This document shows positions 33,795 to 38,872 of a stretch of 38,872 nucleotides of DNA, one piece after another (within the stretch, counting starts at the first letter, position 1; every line of letters starts with the position of its first letter). The notes under the pieces are model-generated. The model did not search any database. It was not told the origin of the DNA and was given only the letters and a program-made list of their open reading frames with translations. This DNA comes from Cupriavidus basilensis OR16 (GTDB lineage: Bacteria; Pseudomonadota; Gammaproteobacteria; Burkholderiales; Burkholderiaceae): positions 1-38,872 of the forward strand of contig NZ_AHJE01000193.1 in NCBI RefSeq assembly GCF_000243095.1. The letters run 5' to 3'. A program made the position numbers and the translations under genes.

Positions 33795-35909
33795 ATGGCG
33801 GGCATCAAGGACGGTTTGCGAAGCAGGAAACGGGTTTCCGAAGAGGCTTCGCACCGTCTGTGCTGCCTGGCGGCGGCGATGCTTGCCGCCGCGCCCGGTG
33901 CGGCTCTTGCCGAGGAAACGCTCCCCGACGTGGTGGTGAGCGTCAGCCGCGCCGAGCAGAAGCGCTTTGACGCGCCGGCCGCGATCGACAGCGTTGCCGT
34001 CGACTCGCTGAGCACGCCTAGCCCTTTGATCAACCTGTCTGAGTTGTTGCCGCTCGTGCCCGGCGTGGCCGCGCGCGAGCGGCAGAATTACGCGCAAGAC
34101 CTGCAGCTTGCGGTGCGCGGCTTCGGCAGCCGCTCCACCTTCGGGGTGCGCGGCGTGCGGCTGTTCGTGGACGGCATTCCTGCCACCATGCCGGACGGGC
34201 AGGGCCAGGCCTCCACCGCCGATCTCACCAGCGCCAGCCGCATCGAGGTGTTGCGCGGCCCCTTTGCCCAGCTCTACGGCAATGCCTCGGGCGGTGTCGT
34301 GCAGATTTTCACGCCCGATCCGCCCAAGGCGCCGATGGCGCGTGCCACCTCCGGATTCGGCTCCGACGGGCAATGGATGGCCGGCGTGACGGTGGGCGGC
34401 GGCAACGACAAGATCGGCGGCGTGCTGGATGCCTGGACGTTCGAGACCGACGGCTACCGCGATCACAGCGCGGCCCGGCGCCGCCAGCTCAACGCCAAGG
34501 TGGTGGCGGAGCCGGTCACCGGCACCCGCGTCACGCTGCTGTTCAACGCGTTCGACCAGCCCCAGGCGCAGGACCCGCTCGGCCTCACACGTGCCCAGGC
34601 CGAGGCCAACCCGCGCCAGGCCGTGGCGCTGGCCACGCAGTTCAATACCCGCAAGTCCGTCCGGCAGAACCAGGGCGGCGTGCTGGTCGAGCAGCGCCTG
34701 GGCGAGCAGGACAACCTTGAATTCCGCCTCTATGGCGGCACCCGAGAGCTCACCCAGTACCTGGGCTTCAGCGGCATCGCGCCCGCGTCGGCGGGCGGCA
34801 TCGTGGATATCGACAGATCCTACGGCGGCGGTGCGATGTCCTGGCACCACGACACCACGGTAGCCGGACTGCCCTTGCTATGGAGCGCTGGCGTGGACGC
34901 CGACGGCATGCGCGACGCGCGCACTGGCTTCGTGAACCAGAACGGCACGCAGGGCGCGCTGCGCCGCGACGAAACCGACAAGGCCGGCAGCCTGGGCGCC
35001 TTCGCCCAGTTCGACTGGACCTGGAATCCGCACTGGCGGCTGGTCGGCGGCGTGCGCGCCAGCCAGGTCAAGCTGCGCATCGACGATCACTACATCACCG
35101 CCGCCAGCCCCGACGACAGCGGCACGGCCACCTACAACAACGTCAGCCCGGTGCTCGGCGTGGTCTGGCAGGCGGTGGACTCGCTCAATGTCTACGCCAA
35201 CCTTGGCCGCGGCTTCGAAACCCCGACGCTGACCGAAGTCGCCTACGGCCCCGGCGGCACCGGCACCAACCTCGGGCTGCAGCCATCCACCAGCCGCCAG
35301 GGCGAGATCGGCGTCAAATGGCAAGGCAAAGGGCAACGGCTGGAAGCTGCGCTGTTCGACGCCGGCAGCCACAACGAGATCGTGCCGCTGTCCAACGACA
35401 ACGGCCGCTCCGTCTACCAGAACGTCAGCGGCGTGCAACGCCGGGGGCTGGAGCTCGGCTGGCGTGGCAGCTACGGCCCCGCCGAGCGCTACGGCACCGG
35501 CCTGGCCTACACCTGGCTCGACGCCTACTTTGGCGACGCCTTTCGCAATGCGCAGGGCGCAACGGTGGCAGCCGGCAACCGCCTGCCCGGCACCTCCCGC
35601 CACAGCCTGTTCGCCGAGGCCACGTACAAGCCGGTAGCCGACCTCACGCTGGGCGTGGAAATGCGCGTGGAAGGCCGTGTCTTCGCCGACGACCTCAACA
35701 CGCAATACGCGCCGGGCTACGCCACCTTCAACCTGCGCGCTGGCTATCACTTCCGTATGGGGCGCATGCGGTGGTATGCCTATGGCCGGATCGACAATAT
35801 TGCCGACCGGCATTACATCGGGTCGGTGATCGTGAACGAGAGCAACGGGCGGTATTTTGAGCCGGCGCCGGGGCGGCGGTTCTTTGTGGGGTTGAGGGCG
35901 GAGATTTGA
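33795..35909 (+). CDS. pqqU: TonB-dependent receptor, PqqU/YncD-like (probable PQQ importer)
   Basis: A 704-residue outer-membrane receptor. A signal peptide ends near AALAEE, then a TonB-box-like LPDVVVSVS, a plug domain (INLSELLPLVPGV, RQNYAQDLQLAVRGFGSR, VDGIPATMPDGQGQ, YGNASGGV) and a 22-stranded barrel ending in FFVGLRAEI. The plug motifs and the C-terminal GSVIVNESNGRY are nearly the same as in E. coli YncD, now named PqqU, the receptor for pyrroloquinoline quinone. It stands 82 bases after the PQQ-dependent dehydrogenase on the same strand, which supports the same role here. I start at ATG 33795 with GGGCGGGG upstream. No pqq biosynthesis gene is in the window. Confidence 0.85.
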   Translation: MAGIKDGLRSRKRVSEEASHRLCCLAAAMLAAAPGAALAEETLPDVVVSVSRAEQKRFDAPAAIDSVAVDSLSTPSPLINLSELLPLVPGVAARERQNYAQDLQLAVRGFGSRSTFGVRGVRLFVDGIPATMPDGQGQASTADLTSASRIEVLRGPFAQLYGNASGGVVQIFTPDPPKAPMARATSGFGSDGQWMAGVTVGGGNDKIGGVLDAWTFETDGYRDHSAARRRQLNAKVVAEPVTGTRVTLLFNAFDQPQAQDPLGLTRAQAEANPRQAVALATQFNTRKSVRQNQGGVLVEQRLGEQDNLEFRLYGGTRELTQYLGFSGIAPASAGGIVDIDRSYGGGAMSWHHDTTVAGLPLLWSAGVDADGMRDARTGFVNQNGTQGALRRDETDKAGSLGAFAQFDWTWNPHWRLVGGVRASQVKLRIDDHYITAASPDDSGTATYNNVSPVLGVVWQAVDSLNVYANLGRGFETPTLTEVAYGPGGTGTNLGLQPSTSRQGEIGVKWQGKGQRLEAALFDAGSHNEIVPLSNDNGRSVYQNVSGVQRRGLELGWRGSYGPAERYGTGLAYTWLDAYFGDAFRNAQGATVAAGNRLPGTSRHSLFAEATYKPVADLTLGVEMRVEGRVFADDLNTQYAPGYATFNLRAGYHFRMGRMRWYAYGRIDNIADRHYIGSVIVNESNGRYFEPAPGRRFFVGLRAEI

Positions 35910-36034
35910 GTGGTGGCTGGGCTGTTGCTTGGCAAATTACGCGGTTGCCGTACGCGGAAGCCATCGCGCTTCATGTGCCGCCTGTCAGGCATCCGCCAGC
36001 CGGCTGCGGCATTGCGGCAGCCGGCGCGGCACCA

Positions 36035-36694
36035 TCAGTCTGCGCCGTACCTGGCAGAGCGCGGACCGTACAGGATGCCGCCCGGGCTGCCGGCCGACAG
36101 CAGCTTCTGGCTCGTTGCTCCCGCTACCGAATAGCTCGCATCCGACACGCTGTTGATCACCTGCGCGACCGCCGCGGCCACGAGCATCCCAACGAGGCCT
36201 CCGCCGGCGTTGCCCGATTGGCTGTTGGATGCCGACGCGGCGCCAGTCCAGAGTGTGCCCCCTGTGCGCAAATCCACGAGCTTCGCCTTCGCGCTGACGA
36301 CCGTGGCGCTGTTGACCACCTGGTACTTCGTCCCATAGTCCGTCACCGTGATGTAGAGGGCGGCATCCGCGCCGAAGATGTCTCTGAGCTTCGGCGGCGG
36401 GACAGCATGGATATCACCCGGCGTCGTCAGGCCGTTCTGGCGGAACGTCTCATCCACCAGGGCCACCGGCAGCACGTAGTACCCGGCCTCGGCAAGCGGG
36501 TAGCTGACCTGCGACAGCATGCTGTAGGTTGCCGTGACGTCAGGCGACTCGTTCAGCGGGGGCAGGACCAGGATCGAGCGTGGCTTGCTTTCCTTGAAGG
36601 CGGCGTAATCGGCATTCTTGGGTGGCGCCGCGCACCCGGCGGCCAGCGCCGCGACGGCCAGGAGCGCGAGCGCGCGTTTGATCAGATCCTTCAT
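36035..36694 (-). CDS. DUF799 lipoprotein (GNA1162 family)
   Basis: A 219-residue protein with a lipoprotein signal ending in AALAAGC (lipidated C21). The mature part begins APPKNADYAAFKESKPRSILVLPPLNES, the hallmark of DUF799, with later ITVTDYGTKYQV. Third gene of a three-gene operon; its ATG overlaps the stop of the DUF4810 gene (ATGA). Structures of relatives suggest a periplasmic accessory of an outer-membrane CsgG-like pore; the exact role is unknown. Confidence 0.88.
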   Translation of the reverse strand: MKDLIKRALALLAVAALAAGCAAPPKNADYAAFKESKPRSILVLPPLNESPDVTATYSMLSQVSYPLAEAGYYVLPVALVDETFRQNGLTTPGDIHAVPPPKLRDIFGADAALYITVTDYGTKYQVVNSATVVSAKAKLVDLRTGGTLWTGAASASNSQSGNAGGGLVGMLVAAAVAQVINSVSDASYSVAGATSQKLLSAGSPGGILYGPRSARYGAD

Positions 36695-37065
36695 TTCTTG
36701 CTCTCCCCTTGCTTGATGTTCTTCATCAGGAAATCCACATAGGCGGACGATTCTGGAAACAGGGTCTTTTCCGTCTGGAACTCGCGGGCCATCTGATCAT
36801 CCTTGCCGGCTTCGGCGTACAGCATGCCAAGATGGGCGTGGTAGCCCGGCGGCGGCGTATTGCCCGCCGCCATGATCTTCTGCAGATCGCGTTCAAGCGC
36901 TTCAATCTGGGCCTGCTTCGATTCGCCCTTGAAGTATTGGTAGACCTGCGGCTGGTAGCTTTCCCACTGATACAGGGGCTTGGTTGGCGCGGCGCAGCCC
37001 GCCAGCAATGTACTTGCCGTGATCGCGAGTGTCGCCAGGCGGTACGGCTGGAATGATGTCTTCAC
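36691..37065 (-). CDS. DUF4810 lipoprotein
   Basis: A 124-residue protein with a lipoprotein signal ending STLLAGC (C24). The mature part has PLYQWESYQPQVYQYFKG and a TPR-like helical segment (GYHAHLGMLYAEAGKDDQMAREFQTEKTLFPES), matching DUF4810. It is the middle gene of the CsgG-DUF4810-DUF799 trio and overlaps the next gene by four bases. Likely forms a complex with its two neighbours at the outer membrane. Confidence 0.88.
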   Translation of the reverse strand: MKTSFQPYRLATLAITASTLLAGCAAPTKPLYQWESYQPQVYQYFKGESKQAQIEALERDLQKIMAAGNTPPPGYHAHLGMLYAEAGKDDQMAREFQTEKTLFPESSAYVDFLMKNIKQGESKK

Positions 37066-37095
37066 AGTTTCTCCTCTTCCTCCAGATGTTGGCGC

Positions 37096-37776
37096 TCAGG
37101 GATTGCCCGGCTTCAAGGCGCCGGCCTCGACCCCGTTGACCAGGTTCGTCACGGCCTCGCGCATGGCGAGATCCAGCACCTTGCCGTTGAGGGTCGAGTC
37201 ATAGCTGGAACTGCCGCCAAAACCCATGACCTCCCGGCTGGACAGCGCGTACTCGCCCGCGCCCTGGCTGGTGAACACCACTTCCGATGTCACGATATTG
37301 ACCACGTTCAGGGCGACCTTCGCATAGGCCACCTGCGACTTGCCGCGACCGAGAATGCCGAAGAACTGCTGGTCACCCACTTCCTTGCGCCCGAACTCGG
37401 TCACATCGCCGGTAATCACGTAGTCGGCCCCCTTGAGGCGTTGCGCCTGGCTCTTGATGCCCGCCTCGCGTTTGATCTCGTCCAGGTTGTCGCGGTCGAG
37501 AACATGGAAGCGGTTGGTCTGTTGCAGGTGGGTGATCAGGACGGTCTTGGCCTGGCCGCCCAGCCGGTCGATGCCGTCGGAAAACACGCCGCGCATATAG
37601 CTCGAACGGTTATCGAACTTTCCGACCGCGATCGGCGTGCGCACCCCTACGTAGGGGCGGCTGGCACTCTCGACCTTCTGCACGGGCAACGCAGTTGATG
37701 ATTCGGTCGCGCAGCCGCCAAGCAGGGCGAGCAGCCCAGCCGCGGCAAATAGCGATCCTCTTGTCAGCCTGTTCAT
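37096..37776 (-). CDS. CsgG/HfaB-family lipoprotein
   Basis: A 226-residue protein with a lipoprotein signal ending ALLGGC (C22). The mature part contains VGVRTPIAVGKFDNRS, the GLNEIKREAG-like RDNLDEIKREAG, and KGADYVITGDVTEFG, which are hallmarks of the CsgG fold. CsgG proteins form oligomeric pores in the outer membrane; in curli systems they secrete fibre subunits. No curli subunit genes are nearby, so the cargo is unknown. First gene of the trio; ATG 37776 has GAGGAGA upstream. The next gene begins 30 bases after its stop. Confidence 0.88.
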   Translation of the reverse strand: MNRLTRGSLFAAAGLLALLGGCATESSTALPVQKVESASRPYVGVRTPIAVGKFDNRSSYMRGVFSDGIDRLGGQAKTVLITHLQQTNRFHVLDRDNLDEIKREAGIKSQAQRLKGADYVITGDVTEFGRKEVGDQQFFGILGRGKSQVAYAKVALNVVNIVTSEVVFTSQGAGEYALSSREVMGFGGSSSYDSTLNGKVLDLAMREAVTNLVNGVEAGALKPGNP

Positions 37777-37815
37777 TCGGGTTTCTCCTCTTCGTCACTC
37801 AAACATGCAAACGAT

Positions 37816-38013
37816 TCACGCCATCGGGCGAGCATCGCCTGCGTTCTCTGCGGCAAGGGTGAGTTGTTCATCGAAGCCGCGCACTGAGTAGCGGTTGCCG
37901 ATGACGAAGTAGTCGGACGGCAAGATGCGGGTGCGGGGGTACGCAAGCGCCTTGACGCCCGAGTGAGGCTGGACTACGCCCAGGCCACTGCCATCAAAGG
38001 CCCTCGGATGGGA
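37816..38013 (-). pseudogene. Fragment of a TpsB (ShlB/FhaC-like) two-partner-secretion transporter
   Basis: A short stretch ending at the TGA at 37816-37818 reads SDYFVIGNRYSVRGFDEQ and LTLAAENAG. This is the conserved GNRYSVRGFDG segment of ShlB/FhaC outer-membrane transporters. About 20-45 residues match; the family is over 500. No start, POTRA domain or rest of the barrel is present. A relic of a lost two-partner secretion locus is the simplest reading. The rest of 37777-38229 holds nothing else that I can identify. Confidence 0.6.
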
Positions 38014-38229
38014 GCGCCGCATGACTGTTGTTTTTACACGGGACCGGCGAAGGCGTGGTTCAGATGAATCTGAATGCAAGGTGAGAAATTTCCGCTTATG
38101 GGCGTGGATTGCCGTGGGTCGCGGCTGGGGAGGCCCGCCGTTGCAGCCACCTGCGGCGCCTCGCCGTACCCCGGCGCCTGGATTACACTGTCCGGACATC
38201 CGCTCGGCGCCGCTTCGTCCACACCTCTC

Positions 38230-38872
38230 ATGCAAGACACCACTCCGCTTGCCACCGACGACCGCACCCGCAGGATCATGCTGTGGGTGGTCGCGATCGG
38301 TTTCTTCATGCAGACGCTGGACTCCACCATCGTCAACACGGCATTGCCGTCGATGGCCAAGAGCCTGGGGGAGAGCCCACTGCGGATGCAGTCGGTCATC
38401 ATTGCCTACTCGCTGACCATGGCGGTGATCATCCCGGCTTCGGGCTGGCTGGCGGACCGTTTTGGCACGCGCACCATCTTCCAGACGGCCATCGTGCTGT
38501 TTGTCGCCGGCTCGCTGGCTTGCGCCTATTCCAATAGCCTGACCTTGCTGGTGGTCTCACGCGTGGTGCAGGGCGTGGGTGGCGCGATGCTGCTGCCAGT
38601 GGGGCGGCTGGCGGTGCTGCGGACATTCCCGCGGGACCAGTACCTGCAGGCACTCAGCTTTGTGGCGATTCCGGGCATGGTGGGGCCGCTGATCGGGCCG
38701 ACGCTGGGCGGCTGGCTGACCCAGACCTTTTCCTGGCACTGGATCTTCCTGATCAACGTGCCGGTGGGGCTGCTGGGCGGGCTGGCTACCATGCGCTACA
38801 TGCCCAACGCGCGCCTGCACGGGGTGGCGCCGTTCGATCTGAGCGGCTACCTGCTGCTGGCGATCTCGATGC
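38230..38872 (+). CDS. MFS transporter, DHA2 (14-helix) drug exporter, N-terminal part
   Basis: The gene starts at ATG 38230 and leaves the window after 214 codons. Helix 1 has VAIGFFMQTLDSTIVNTALPSMA, the conserved DHA2 motif, then the MFS motif-A loop GWLADRFGTRTIF and the antiporter motif C-like AIPGMVGPLIGPTLGGWLT. Such proteins expel drugs or toxic metabolites using the proton gradient; it resembles MdtD-type members. The ribosome-binding site is weak. Confidence 0.92.
   Translation, partial: MQDTTPLATDDRTRRIMLWVVAIGFFMQTLDSTIVNTALPSMAKSLGESPLRMQSVIIAYSLTMAVIIPASGWLADRFGTRTIFQTAIVLFVAGSLACAYSNSLTLLVVSRVVQGVGGAMLLPVGRLAVLRTFPRDQYLQALSFVAIPGMVGPLIGPTLGGWLTQTFSWHWIFLINVPVGLLGGLATMRYMPNARLHGVAPFDLSGYLLLAISM

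Noticed and set aside
1..38872. tRNA, rRNA, CRISPR arrays, intact insertion sequences
   Set aside because: No cloverleaf genes, regularly spaced repeats or transposase frames were recognised on either strand.

Overview
This is a GC-rich, densely packed chromosomal window. The gene content points to a betaproteobacterium of the Burkholderiaceae, most likely Cupriavidus or close kin. The pointers are a hopanoid (hpn) block with its own ispH, a tripartite tricarboxylate transporter, an OmpC-like porin, RhtB/LysE and MocR genes, and a quinohemoprotein alcohol dehydrogenase with an aldehyde dehydrogenase. The taxonomic call is inference from gene content. No rRNA, tRNA or CRISPR array was seen.

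Layout. 1-6991: hopanoid block with hpnN (partial, minus), hpnM (plus, broken), a bidirectional terminator, hpnH and ispH (minus), hpnA (plus), hpnB (minus, broken) and a ferritin-like diiron protein (minus). 7115-8494: amino acid permease with a long leader that can fold into hairpins. 8839-11500: AraC regulator, an EamA exporter gene with an in-frame amber codon, and a surE-like gene that has lost its start and metal-binding Asp pair. 11738-18170: a complete, tightly coupled Wadjet (jetABCD) anti-plasmid operon, followed convergently by a vapBC-type toxin-antitoxin pair with a perfect palindromic operator. 18988-20688: a C-terminal LysR remnant and tctA/tctB genes that both lack their middle part. 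21268-24619: porin, LysE/RhtB exporter and a divergent MocR regulator. 24621-24776: a candidate miniature transposable element. 24793-28748: a DUF4242 gene broken by a 17-bp tandem duplication, a 1045-aa SARP/AAA ATPase regulator and a small alpha/beta-barrel-like protein. 28922-35909: AraC regulator (broken), aldehyde dehydrogenase (broken, catalytic Cys region lost), PQQ quinohemoprotein alcohol dehydrogenase (intact) and a PqqU-like TonB receptor (intact). 36035-37776: three-lipoprotein operon CsgG / DUF4810 / DUF799. 37816-38013: remnant of a two-partner-secretion transporter. 38230-end: MFS drug exporter (partial).

How the genes work together. The hpn genes make and move extended hopanoids, and ispH feeds the isoprenoid supply. 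The alcohol dehydrogenase, aldehyde dehydrogenase and AraC genes form an alcohol oxidation cluster, and the receptor very probably imports the PQQ cofactor that the dehydrogenase needs. JetABCD and VapBC form a small defence/stability island.

The most striking property of the window is the number of damaged genes: hpnM, hpnB, eamA, surE, tctA, tctB, DUF4242, araC and aldh. Most carry short internal deletions, one a short tandem duplication and one a nonsense codon. The Wadjet island and several flanking genes are undamaged. This is either real, recent gene decay or a systematic assembly defect; reads would decide.
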